Below are positions 1 to 7,164 of a DNA stretch of 20,211 nucleotides, piece after piece; within the stretch, counting starts at the first letter, position 1, and every line of letters begins with the position of its first letter. Source of the stretch: a virus. The stretch covers positions 1-20,211 of the IMG/VR virus record IMGVR_UViG_3300022602_003284; one strand, given 5' to 3'. The position numbers and the translations under genes were made by a program. The notes under the pieces were generated by a model, which was given only the letters and a program-made list of their open reading frames with translations, ran no database searches and was not told the origin of the DNA.

Positions 1-93
1 CTAGAACACAACTATCACCACATTATGTACACTGATTGGACCTTGCATGCCGCAGATCAAATACGCGACATAATCAATTCGGCCCAACGTTGA
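1..93 (+). CDS. C-terminal end of an unidentified protein (partial)
   Basis: An open frame enters from the left edge in frame 1 and ends at a TGA at 91-93, giving 30 residues. The tail contains YTDWTLHAADQIRDIINSAQ, which reads like an amphipathic C-terminal helix. No family can be named from so short a piece. It converges on the reverse-strand SGNH gene and would overlap it tail-to-tail by 37 bp. Such overlaps are tolerated in compact phage genomes, but the overlap also leaves open that this is a chance open frame. The sequence left of the window would settle it. Confidence 0.45.
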   Translation, partial: LEHNYHHIMYTDWTLHAADQIRDIINSAQR

Positions 94-779
94 TTGGCTA
101 GATCTCCGGGATGGAATCCGTCGGGTTGAAAACTCTGCAGGTCTTTGGCCAGCTCATAAATTCCATTTTTATCGTTGGTAAAAATCCACTGAGAAAAATC
201 TATTTCATTGATCAAGTAATTTAATTCAGGATATTTAAATACCCCAAAGTCGCCATTGGGACTTATGTTATCAAACGCAGTCCAGTAATTTACATAGCTC
301 ATGAAACGATACGGTATGTGTTTATTTTGTAAAAAATTTTGTAATTTGACTATTTCTTGTAAGTTAATTGTGGCAAGACTCAGTTCACTGCTGACTTTAT
401 ACATTTCGTAAAACATCTTGTGTGCCACAGGATTTTTAAACCAAGTGCCCAATTGTCCTCCGCTAAAAATATAGCCAAGTTTGTTTCCGGGCAGTCTGCG
501 ATAAAACCCATAACTGTCAAATAGCTCGTTCCATGCACTGTCTTCTAGACTGGTCAAATAATCCAATCTGGTAACTCCGCTCCACATCACCAATACCATG
601 TCGGGCCGATCTTCCGGTACTTTTCTTATCACACTGTCACAGATGTATTGATTACCGGCGGCTGCTTCGGCTACATTGGTTATGTTGTGGCCAGTGATGT
701 ATCGGGGCCAACAGATATTTGGCCCACCGGGCGATTCGGGCCATTGGGTAAAACTGCATCCACTTATAAGTATATTCAT
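57..779 (-). CDS. SGNH/GDSL-type hydrolase-like phage protein
   Basis: A 240-residue protein with the block layout of the SGNH hydrolase superfamily. The N-terminal strand ends in GCSFT, with Ser9 as candidate nucleophile. Gly42-Asn43 (AAAGNQYI) fits the second block, and the C-terminal DGFHPG supplies an Asp220/His223 catalytic pair. The usual block-III Asn is not obvious (WSGVTR stands there), so activity is probable but not assured. There is no signal peptide or membrane segment. Family members are esterases, lipases or carbohydrate acetylesterases; in a phage a role on host surface polysaccharide or on a virion component is possible, but the substrate is unknown. I start at the ATG at 779; a TTG one codon earlier is less likely. 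No Shine-Dalgarno sequence precedes the ATG, and a TATAAATA box lies 5 nt upstream. It is the only gene on this strand in the left half of the window. Confidence 0.72.
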   Translation of the reverse strand: MNILISGCSFTQWPESPGGPNICWPRYITGHNITNVAEAAAGNQYICDSVIRKVPEDRPDMVLVMWSGVTRLDYLTSLEDSAWNELFDSYGFYRRLPGNKLGYIFSGGQLGTWFKNPVAHKMFYEMYKVSSELSLATINLQEIVKLQNFLQNKHIPYRFMSYVNYWTAFDNISPNGDFGVFKYPELNYLINEIDFSQWIFTNDKNGIYELAKDLQSFQPDGFHPGDLANQRWAELIMSRI

Positions 780-784
780 CAAAA

Positions 785-792
785 TATTTATA
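785..792 (-). promoter_or_regulatory. T4-late-type promoter box TATAAATA (reverse strand)
   Basis: The reverse strand reads TATAAATA, identical to the T4 late-promoter consensus, which occupies about -13 to -6. With that geometry transcription would start at about 779, the A of the SGNH gene's ATG, so the mRNA would be leaderless. The same bases could also be a sigma70 -10 (TATAAA) with a weak -35 (ATAACA, 18-bp spacing, on the complement of 811-816). The match is seen directly; use as a promoter is inferred. Confidence 0.5.
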
Positions 793-819
793 GACTAAGT
801 ACATGGTATATGTTATAAT
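791..819 (+). promoter_or_regulatory. Sigma70-type promoter for the nuclease gene
   Basis: TAGACT (791-796), a 17-bp spacer and a perfect TATAAT (814-819) form a plausible host-sigma70 promoter. Initiation about 7 nt after the -10 box would fall at 825-827, on the start codon of the nuclease gene, predicting a leaderless or nearly leaderless mRNA. No Shine-Dalgarno sequence precedes that ATG. The promoter interleaves with the opposite-strand box at 785-792, so the two directions may compete. Confidence 0.5.
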
Positions 820-824
820 CGCTT

Positions 825-1535
825 ATGATACAATCACCCTACAATTATACACCCATTAGTAGAACCACAATAGATGGCAAACGACATTATTGTTTGCCCG
901 ACGGCAGTAAAGTGCCCTCGGTAACAACCATACTGGACCGTACTGCACCTGCAGAAAAACGCGAAGCATTGGCCAATTGGCGAAAAGCCATTGGTGCAGA
1001 ACGTGCACAAGCAATAACCACAGAAGCCGCTAACCGTGGCACACGCATGCACAGCTATTTAGAAGCATACATTCTCAGCGACGACATGCGGCCCTTGCCC
1101 ACCAATCCCTATGCACATCCCTCATGGTTCATGGCTGCGGAGGTTATACTACAAGGACTTCCCAATGTAACAGAATATTGGGGCAGTGAGGTTCCTGTTT
1201 ATTATTCGGGCCTGTATGCCGGTACCACAGACTGCATTGGCTTATGGAAAGGTGCTCCGGCTATCCTGGATTTCAAGCAAAGCAACAAGGTTAAAAAACG
1301 TGAGAATATCGGTGATTACTTTATTCAACTGGCAGCCTATGCAGCAGCACACAACGACACACACGGCACTGCAATCAACACCGGTGTAATTTTGATGGCA
1401 GTTCAACCCAAGTTACTTGAAGATCAGACATATAGTAAACCCGAATACCTTGAATTTGTCATCGAAGGCGACGAGTTTCGTTACTGGACCGAGGAATGGA
1501 TGAAACGTGTTGAACTGTATTATCTAACCGCATAA
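825..1535 (+). CDS. PD-(D/E)XK nuclease, RecB/MGME1-like exonuclease
   Basis: A 236-residue protein with the core of a RecB/Cas4/MGME1-type single-strand-specific nuclease. An early RGTRMHSYLE segment (Arg71-Glu80) matches the RG-x-x-x-H-x-x-x-E helix of the superfamily. Asp136 (GTTDCIG) and Asp149-Phe-Lys151 (ILDFK) form the D...DxK metal site. Gln168...Tyr172 (QLAAYA) matches the QxxxY motif. The size fits the phage family annotated as mitochondrial genome maintenance exonuclease 1-like. The expected role is trimming or resecting DNA ends in replication, recombination or packaging. The stop codon overlaps the next start (TAATG at 1533-1537), so the radical SAM gene is probably translationally coupled to it. 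The promoter at 791-819 predicts a leaderless mRNA. Confidence 0.82.
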   Translation: MIQSPYNYTPISRTTIDGKRHYCLPDGSKVPSVTTILDRTAPAEKREALANWRKAIGAERAQAITTEAANRGTRMHSYLEAYILSDDMRPLPTNPYAHPSWFMAAEVILQGLPNVTEYWGSEVPVYYSGLYAGTTDCIGLWKGAPAILDFKQSNKVKKRENIGDYFIQLAAYAAAHNDTHGTAINTGVILMAVQPKLLEDQTYSKPEYLEFVIEGDEFRYWTEEWMKRVELYYLTA

Positions 1536-2506
1536 TGACGCCGATACAGTTTGAACATTTAGACATACCCATTATTCGCAGTTGCAATTTGGCCTGCAAA
1601 GGATGTATAACACACAGCGACCATAAAAACATACGCGGCACAGTGCGGATCGAAGACAGTCACGACTGGTTGTCGTTTTGGAGTACAAAACTCGATCCCA
1701 AGACCATTACCTTATTTGGTGGAGAACCGTTGTTGCATCCGCAGTTTGCTGCCTGGGTCAAAACTGTCAGACAGTATTGGCCCAAGAACAGTATCAGTCT
1801 CAATACCAATGGATATTATCTTCCCAATTTGTTTGACAACATTGCGGATGTATTTGGTCCCGGAACCGAAATGAGCATGGTAATCAGTATACAAACCGGA
1901 ACCGAGCCGTATCTTTCCAAAGTTCGAGAAAACATTGCATTACTCAAGCAACAGGTGCTTGATTATTATTTGACCTTGCCTGGAGTCAAATCTGCCGAGT
2001 GGAATTTGTGGTTAGACGAGTCGGCAACGCATCACAAACAATGGTTTGGACTAAAAGTCAATGGTGTAACATCGGCAATTGGATTTGCCGTTTGCGAACA
2101 GTACAAACTGCCTTGGTGCATACACTATACCGGATTTGGCGAAGAGATGCGTCCCACATACGACTACAACGCCAATCATGAAGTTGAAAATCATCAATAC
2201 TGTCAAGCCAAAAAGTTTGTAACACTGTATAGGGGACGTATTTACAAATGTCCTCCTATAGGCGTATTAGAACACAGTTTGCTTACCTTTGGCATTAAAG
2301 ATCACCCCGAATGGCAACCTTACATGCAACAATATCGTACCCTGGGAGTTACGAGTACAGATCAAGAGATTCAGCAATGGTTTGTGGACCAAGCCAATCC
2401 CGAGAAAGTTTGCAACATGTGCGGTTTCAGCGGACCAAAAAGTACAGTTATAACTCCTGAATCACGCAGTCATGTGCTCAAGAATTACTGGAACTATAGT
2501 CTTTAA
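1535..2506 (+). CDS. Radical SAM enzyme with C-terminal cysteine cluster
   Basis: A 323-residue radical SAM protein. The CxxxCxxC motif is CNLACKGC (Cys17, Cys21, Cys24), which binds the [4Fe-4S] cluster that cleaves S-adenosylmethionine. It is followed by the GGEP segment (FGGEPLLHP), expected to contact SAM, and by an LNTNG strand. The last third carries further cysteines (Cys223, Cys239, Cys293, Cys296; YKCPP and CNMCG), which look like a SPASM/twitch-type auxiliary-cluster domain. SPASM proteins often modify peptides or proteins, but many other reactions occur, and no substrate can be assigned. The gene is coupled by TAATG to the upstream nuclease and sits 41 bp before the tailspike, so a virion protein is one candidate target. 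A post-transcriptional or small-molecule role is equally open. Confidence 0.82.
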   Translation: MTPIQFEHLDIPIIRSCNLACKGCITHSDHKNIRGTVRIEDSHDWLSFWSTKLDPKTITLFGGEPLLHPQFAAWVKTVRQYWPKNSISLNTNGYYLPNLFDNIADVFGPGTEMSMVISIQTGTEPYLSKVRENIALLKQQVLDYYLTLPGVKSAEWNLWLDESATHHKQWFGLKVNGVTSAIGFAVCEQYKLPWCIHYTGFGEEMRPTYDYNANHEVENHQYCQAKKFVTLYRGRIYKCPPIGVLEHSLLTFGIKDHPEWQPYMQQYRTLGVTSTDQEIQQWFVDQANPEKVCNMCGFSGPKSTVITPESRSHVLKNYWNYSL

Positions 2507-2509
2507 AAA

Positions 2510-2517
2510 ACTAAATA
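2510..2517 (+). promoter_or_regulatory. Late-promoter-like box ACTAAATA before the tailspike
   Basis: ACTAAATA shares the TAAATA core with the other gene-proximal boxes in this window. By T4 late geometry the start would be near 2523, giving a 25-nt leader with a distant AAGG (2531-2534). A 7-bp inverted repeat (CTTTAAA 2501-2507 with TTTAAAG 2535-2541) flanks the box, but in AT-rich DNA this could be chance. Confidence 0.35.
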
Positions 2518-2547
2518 CTAAAATATCGCTAAGGTTTAAAGTACAGT

Positions 2548-3690
2548 ATGGCAATTCTACAAATTTCTCAGATGCAAATCCGTCGTGGATTACAACAAGA
2601 TTTACCGCAGTTGGCCAGTGCCGAACTGGGTTGGAGTCTAGACACACGCCGTTTGTTTATTGGCAACGGAACTCTTGCCGAAGGTGCTCCCAGCACCGGA
2701 GTCACTGAGATTCTTACACAGTACAGTAACTTTTTGGGCTTTATCAACGCTTATACCTTTGCTGGAACCAATTCGGGATATACCAGTCAAACCGGTGCCA
2801 CAGTACTAAATCCCGTCACTAGAAGTTTACAAAGTGTACTAGACGACACTGTGAATGTTTACGATTTTGGAGCAGTGGGCAACGGAGTAGCCGATGATAC
2901 TGCGGCCTTGCAACGAGCCATTACGCAAATTTATCCCGGCAATCTAAATGGCGTTTATTCCAATGTACAACGAACAATCAAAATACCGGCCGGTAACTAT
3001 CTAATCAGCAGTGCACTCTTGATTCCGCCCAACTGTACCTTAAAGGGCGATGGCAAAAACAACACAATTATCAACATTGGCAACAGTGCCAATTCGGCAA
3101 TTATAACCAGTGACAGTTTGTTTCAGTACGGTGGCAGTATTGGCACCGGCGGAGTACGGTATCCCGGCTTTATTACCATTCAAGATCTAGGATTTAAATC
3201 AAACAGTTCATCGTATGCGGTAGCAACGGTAAATGACACCACAGATATTTTATTTGATCGTGTGCAATTCCAAGGCGGCAATTACAGTTTATCAATCACG
3301 GGCAATAGCAGCATTGTAAAATTACACGATAGCACATTTAGCGGATTTACATCATCGGCACTCAGTATTGCCAGCACAGTAACCGGTTTGGTCACACGCA
3401 ATGACCGCTTAGACACTTATCAACTAGTACTAACCAGTGGTACAACAACAGTGACCACTCTGGCAAATGGTGCCGGCTATATCAATTATCAAATGCAAGA
3501 CAATTCCAATGACTATAGATTTGGAACAATAACCTATAGCATGACCAATGGAGTATGTGTGTTCGAAGACGAATATACCGAACCCGGAACCACATTGGGT
3601 GCAAATCTATATGCAAATAGTACCGGCACATTGAGTTGCACGGTATCTAACAACACAACACTCAAGTACTCAGTTAAACAATTTACATAA
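2548..3690 (+). CDS. Tailspike / receptor-binding protein with pectate-lyase-type beta-helix
   Basis: A 380-residue virion protein. Residues 1-50 (QIRRGLQQDLPQL, then ELGWSLDTRRLFIGNGT) match the Mtd_N-like module at the head of many phage fibres and spikes. Residues from about 103 (NVYDFGAVGNGVADDTAALQ, then IKIPAGNYLIS and GDGKNNTI) match the Pectate_lyase_3 entry region of right-handed beta-helix tailspikes. Ser/Thr/Asn-rich strands follow to about residue 300, and a short beta-rich C-terminal domain may support trimerisation. Such proteins bind or cleave surface polysaccharide of the host; catalytic residues cannot be assigned by eye. The ATG follows a late-type box (2510-2517). It is followed after 3 bases by the 147-aa gene, which may be a partner. 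Confidence 0.8.
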   Translation: MAILQISQMQIRRGLQQDLPQLASAELGWSLDTRRLFIGNGTLAEGAPSTGVTEILTQYSNFLGFINAYTFAGTNSGYTSQTGATVLNPVTRSLQSVLDDTVNVYDFGAVGNGVADDTAALQRAITQIYPGNLNGVYSNVQRTIKIPAGNYLISSALLIPPNCTLKGDGKNNTIINIGNSANSAIITSDSLFQYGGSIGTGGVRYPGFITIQDLGFKSNSSSYAVATVNDTTDILFDRVQFQGGNYSLSITGNSSIVKLHDSTFSGFTSSALSIASTVTGLVTRNDRLDTYQLVLTSGTTTVTTLANGAGYINYQMQDNSNDYRFGTITYSMTNGVCVFEDEYTEPGTTLGANLYANSTGTLSCTVSNNTTLKYSVKQFT

Positions 3691-3693
3691 TAC

Positions 3694-4137
3694 ATGTTTC
3701 AATTAAAAGCCGAGGATCGATTGAGATCCTGGCGTAAATTTCGAACCAGCATCGGTGCATTGCCGTTGGAAGTTGCTTTATTGCAAACTGCTCAATTGTG
3801 GACTCGTGCACCATTTACACCGTATCATCTGGAATCCACTCCCGAGGCCTGGCCCGATCCCTGGACCTTGATTGAAGAAAATTATTACTGTGATATTGCA
3901 AAATGTCTCGGGATAGTGTATACTATATCATTAACACAACATAAAAAGAATTTAGAAATCGAATTTAGGATTTATCAAGACGAAACCGGACACGAGTATA
4001 ATTTAGCCTGGATCAACAAAGGAAAATATATACTTAATTTGATAGATAGTGAAGTTGTAAATATTGAACAGTTCGATAAAACACTAAAGTTGAAAAAAAG
4101 ATATTCCGCAGAAGAATTAAAATTAGAAAGCTATTAA
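3694..4137 (+). CDS. Conserved-looking phage protein, 147 aa, unknown function
   Basis: A soluble 147-residue protein, rich in aromatic residues in its first half (RLRSWRKFR, LWTRAPFTPYHL, WPDPWTLIEENYYCDIAKCL) and more charged and strand-like later. There is no signal peptide, membrane helix or known catalytic motif. I believe similar proteins occur in T4-like marine phages, but I cannot attach a function. It starts 3 bases after the tailspike stop, so the two are very likely co-translated. A role in spike assembly or attachment is possible from position alone. Its 3' end leads into nrdA with a 9-bp gap, and a weak sigma70-like promoter for the nrd block may lie inside it. Confidence 0.65.
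   Translation: MFQLKAEDRLRSWRKFRTSIGALPLEVALLQTAQLWTRAPFTPYHLESTPEAWPDPWTLIEENYYCDIAKCLGIVYTISLTQHKKNLEIEFRIYQDETGHEYNLAWINKGKYILNLIDSEVVNIEQFDKTLKLKKRYSAEELKLESY
3896..3924 (+). promoter_or_regulatory. Possible sigma70 promoter for the nrd block, inside the 147-aa gene
   Basis: TTGCAA (3896-3901, 4 of 6 consensus), a 17-bp spacer and TATACT (3919-3924, 5 of 6) lie about 220 bp upstream of nrdA. It would let nrdA be expressed apart from the tailspike unit. Coding sequence constrains these bases, so the match may be fortuitous. Confidence 0.25.
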
Positions 4138-4146
4138 GAGGTATCA

Positions 4147-6453
4147 ATGACAAGCATTCAAGTAACAAAAAGAAATGGTAGCAAAGAACTACTGGATTTA
4201 GAAAAACTACACCGAGTAGTAATTTGGGCAACAGAGGGCATAACTGGAGTTAGTGCTAGCGAAGTAGAAATAAAAAGCCACATACAGTTTTACAACGGAA
4301 TTCGAACTACCGATATTCAAGAAACCTTGATCAAGAGTGCTGCAGACTTGATAAGCGAAGAAACTCCCAACTACCAATACGTTGCCGGACGTTTAATCAA
4401 CTATCATTTACGCAAAGAAGTTTACAACAACTACAAGCCATGCACATTACTTGAACTGGTCAAAAAGAATACCGCCGCTGGTTTTTATGACTCGGCATTA
4501 ATTACAACCTACACAGAAAATGAATGGGCACAATTAAATGATTATATTCGACACGAGCGTGACGAAACATTTACCTATGTGGCCATGGAACAGTGGCGTG
4601 GCAAATATCTAGTACAAAACCGTGTTACTGGAGAAATATTTGAAACTCCGCAAATGGCCTATATGTTGATTGCGGCCACACTGTTTCAAAAATATCCAAA
4701 AGAAACAAGATTACAATGGGTTCGAGATTATTATGACGCTATTTCAAATTATGATGTTAGCTTGCCTACTCCGGTTATGGCAGGTGTACGCACCCCGCAA
4801 AAACAATTCAGCAGTTGTGTTCTTATTGAGTCTGACGATAGTCTTGACAGTATTAATGCCACTAGTAGTGCGATTGTTCGCTATGTGAGTCAAAAGGCCG
4901 GTATTGGCTTGGGCGTTGGTGGCATACGTGCACTTGGTTCGCCAATTCGCAATGGCGATGCTTATCACACCGGTATCACTCCGTTCCTAAAACTGTTCCA
5001 AGCAGCAACACGTAGTTGTAGCCAAGGCGGTGTACGCAACGGTGCTGCTACTGCTTACTATCCCGTATGGCATCTTGAAATTGAAGACATGCTGGTGCTA
5101 AAGAACAACAAAGGCACAGAGGATAATCGAGTACGCCAGATGGATTACGGCGTACAATTCAACAAATTAATGTACGAAAGACTTATTCAAGGCGGCAATA
5201 TTACCTGTTTTAGCCCGCATGATGTGCCCGAAATGCGAGATGCTTTCTATAACGATCAAGATCGATTTAAAGAATTATACGAGCGAGCCGAACGCAATAC
5301 AAAACTACGCAAGAAGACATATCCAGCAGCCGAACTGTTTGCCCGGTTCATGCAGGAACGTAAAGACACCGGACGTATCTATTTGCAAAACATTGACCAT
5401 GCAAACACACATAGTCCGTTTGATGAAGCACTGCATCCAATTAAGCAGAGCAATTTGTGTGCCGAAATTGACTTACCAACTCGTCCGTTAAAAGACATTA
5501 ACGATCCCGATGGCAGAATTGCATTGTGTACCTTGAGTGCCATCAACTGGGGCAATGTTAAAAGTCCCCGTGACTTTGAGAAAATGTGTACACTGGCAGT
5601 GCGTGGACTAGATGCATTGTTGAGTTATCAAAACTATCCGGTGCTGGCTGCCGAGTTAAGCACACGAGAATTTAGACCGCTAGGTATTGGCGTCATCAAC
5701 TTGGCCTACTTCTTGGCCAAGCACGATGCCAGTTACAGTGATCCCAAAGCACTGGCCTTGGTAGATGAATATGCCGAAGCATGGAGCTACTACTTGATCA
5801 AGGCTTCGGCTGACTTGGCACGTGAACAAGGTGCTTGCGATAAATGGCAAGAACTAAAGTATGCCGATGGTAGATTGCCAATTGACACGTACAAACGAGA
5901 AGTTGACGAGCTAGTACCACACCAAGAGCGTATGCCGTGGAGAAGTTTGCGAGAACAAATACTCAACACCGGCATTCGCAATGCCACACTAATGGCCGGA
6001 ATGCCAGCCGAAACTTCGGCACAAATATCAAATGCCACAAACGGATTTGAGCCACCAAGAAACTATGTAAGTGTAAAGCAAAGCAAACACGGTGCTTTAC
6101 GACAAGTAGTACCCGAATATAGAAGACTAAAGAACAAATACGAATTGTTATGGGATCAACGCAGCCCCGAAGGCTATTTAAAAATCTGTGCAATATTTCA
6201 AAAATACATGGACCAAGGCATCAGTGTCAACACTTCGTACAATCCCAAGTTCTACGAAGACGAAAAGATCCCCATGAGTGAAATGCTCAAGCACCTGGTC
6301 CTGTGCTACAAGTACGGAATCAAACAACTTTATTATTTCAATACAAACGATCAAGCTGGCGAAATCGACGTTACGTCATTGGCATTCAACAAGCAAGAAA
6401 CAACTAGTCAAGAAAGTATAGATCAAGAATCTTGTGATTCTTGTGTTATTTAA
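4147..6453 (+). CDS. nrdA: Ribonucleoside-diphosphate reductase, class Ia, alpha subunit
   Basis: The 768-residue catalytic subunit that reduces ribonucleoside diphosphates to deoxyribonucleotides for phage DNA synthesis. An N-terminal ATP-cone-type domain (about residues 3-95, starting IQVTKRNG) suggests dATP/ATP control. Active-site residues align one position before the E. coli numbering: Cys224 (FSSC), Asn436-Leu-Cys438-Ala-Glu440 (NLCAE), Cys461 (ALCTLS), and the radical-transfer pair Tyr729-Tyr730 (QLYYFN). The C-terminus ends ESCDSCVI, giving a Cys763/Cys766 shuttle pair that a glutaredoxin or thioredoxin would reduce. The length matches the family, so it appears intact. GAGG precedes the ATG at good spacing. 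It is separated from nrdB only by a homing endonuclease gene. Confidence 0.98.
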   Translation: MTSIQVTKRNGSKELLDLEKLHRVVIWATEGITGVSASEVEIKSHIQFYNGIRTTDIQETLIKSAADLISEETPNYQYVAGRLINYHLRKEVYNNYKPCTLLELVKKNTAAGFYDSALITTYTENEWAQLNDYIRHERDETFTYVAMEQWRGKYLVQNRVTGEIFETPQMAYMLIAATLFQKYPKETRLQWVRDYYDAISNYDVSLPTPVMAGVRTPQKQFSSCVLIESDDSLDSINATSSAIVRYVSQKAGIGLGVGGIRALGSPIRNGDAYHTGITPFLKLFQAATRSCSQGGVRNGAATAYYPVWHLEIEDMLVLKNNKGTEDNRVRQMDYGVQFNKLMYERLIQGGNITCFSPHDVPEMRDAFYNDQDRFKELYERAERNTKLRKKTYPAAELFARFMQERKDTGRIYLQNIDHANTHSPFDEALHPIKQSNLCAEIDLPTRPLKDINDPDGRIALCTLSAINWGNVKSPRDFEKMCTLAVRGLDALLSYQNYPVLAAELSTREFRPLGIGVINLAYFLAKHDASYSDPKALALVDEYAEAWSYYLIKASADLAREQGACDKWQELKYADGRLPIDTYKREVDELVPHQERMPWRSLREQILNTGIRNATLMAGMPAETSAQISNATNGFEPPRNYVSVKQSKHGALRQVVPEYRRLKNKYELLWDQRSPEGYLKICAIFQKYMDQGISVNTSYNPKFYEDEKIPMSEMLKHLVLCYKYGIKQLYYFNTNDQAGEIDVTSLAFNKQETTSQESIDQESCDSCVI

Positions 6454-6460
6454 AAATAAT

Positions 6461-6468
6461 CATAAATA
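6461..6468 (+). promoter_or_regulatory. Late-promoter-like box CATAAATA before the first homing endonuclease
   Basis: CATAAATA differs from the T4 late consensus only at its first base and lies just after the nrdA stop. A start 6 nt after the box would be at 6474, giving a 16-nt leader with AAAGG before the ATG at 6490. That transcript would lack nearly all of the left arm of the hairpin at 6466-6491. Late control of homing endonucleases is known in T4 (I-TevI). Confidence 0.5.
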
Positions 6469-6491
6469 ATTATGTTGAAAGGCATAATTAT
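6466..6491 (+). promoter_or_regulatory. RBS-sequestering hairpin at the homing endonuclease start
   Basis: A perfect 9-bp inverted repeat: ATAATTATG (6466-6474) pairs with CATAATTAT (6483-6491). The 8-nt loop TTGAAAGG (6475-6482) holds the Shine-Dalgarno AAAGG, and the right arm includes the A and U of the AUG at 6490. In a transcript reading through from nrdA the start region would be folded. A transcript begun at the late box would lack the left arm. The stem has only one G-C pair, so its stability should be modest. Confidence 0.55.
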
Positions 6492-7164
6492 GGAATACAT
6501 AGGGTTTATATACGAATGGACAAATTTAATAAACGGTAAGAAATATATAGGTTCGCATAAAGGAAAAATTGAAGACAATTACATCGGAAGTGGGAAATTA
6601 TTTAAATATGCCATTAAAAAATATGGTATTGAAAATTTTGAAAGGAAAGTATTAGAATATATTAAGGACAATACTACATTAAAATTAAGAGAACAGTACT
6701 ATCTTGATTTATTTGAATGTGCATCGTCTGATTTATACTATAATATATCTTATTCTTCTACAGGTGGTAATATGGGACAAAATTATAAAATCATATCAGA
6801 AAGAATGAAAGAAAATAATCCCAATGCTGGCGGTATAGCAAGACGAGAATATAACAAAAAATACGGATCTCCAAATAAAGGATGGACCCCAACAACCGAA
6901 TTTTATAAAAAATGTCGAGAGAAGAAATTAGGCGATAAAAATCCTCGTTATGGCAAGCCTGGTACAATGAGAACAACTACATACCTATTAGACCCAACAA
7001 CTAAAGATATTACATTTACCTTTGACTGTTTAGCCGACGCCGAAGCTAAATTAAATGCAAATCACGCTAGTGTGTATTATAATAGGAAAAGAAATGCCCC
7101 GTATCGCGGTTACTATTGGTGCGTGGGCGAAGCAGAATTACAAAAACAAAGAGAAACAATATGA
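6490..7164 (+). CDS. Free-standing GIY-YIG homing endonuclease with NUMOD3-type motifs
   Basis: A 224-residue site-specific endonuclease. The N-terminal GIY-YIG domain shows GFIYEWTN and KKYIGS (GxIY...YIG). One or two NUMOD3-like DNA-binding motifs follow ([15 protein letters not shown]). The C-terminus ([12 protein letters not shown] to GYYW) resembles a NUMOD1/HTH-like DNA-binding unit. I prefer the ATG at 6490 to the in-frame ATG at 6472, because AAAGG lies 7 nt before it and the GIY-YIG domain begins at once. The gene is plainly richer in A+T than nrdA and nrdB (some lines are only 20-30% G+C by eye), as expected of an acquired mobile gene. Its stop overlaps the nrdB start as ATGA. It would promote its own spread by cutting phages that lack the insertion; the target is probably in or near the nrdA/nrdB junction. 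Confidence 0.88.
   Translation: MEYIGFIYEWTNLINGKKYIGSHKGKIEDNYIGSGKLFKYAIKKYGIENFERKVLEYIKDNTTLKLREQYYLDLFECASSDLYYNISYSSTGGNMGQNYKIISERMKENNPNAGGIARREYNKKYGSPNKGWTPTTEFYKKCREKKLGDKNPRYGKPGTMRTTTYLLDPTTKDITFTFDCLADAEAKLNANHASVYYNRKRNAPYRGYYWCVGEAELQKQRETI

Noticed and set aside
834-1052. Reverse-strand open frame opposite the nuclease gene.
   Set aside because: The forward frame carries complete nuclease motifs; the antisense translation is Cys-rich without family features or a ribosome-binding site.
2548-2700. Diversity-generating retroelement suggested by the Mtd_N-like spike head.
   Set aside because: No reverse transcriptase, no template/variable repeat pair and no accessory gene is visible in the window; Mtd_N-type modules are common in ordinary fibres.
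7116-7160. N-terminal extension of nrdB by 15 residues.
   Set aside because: These codons lie inside the homing endonuclease gene, give an unfamily-like basic leader, and the ATG at 7161 yields the normal NrdB N-terminus with metal ligands two positions from E. coli numbering.
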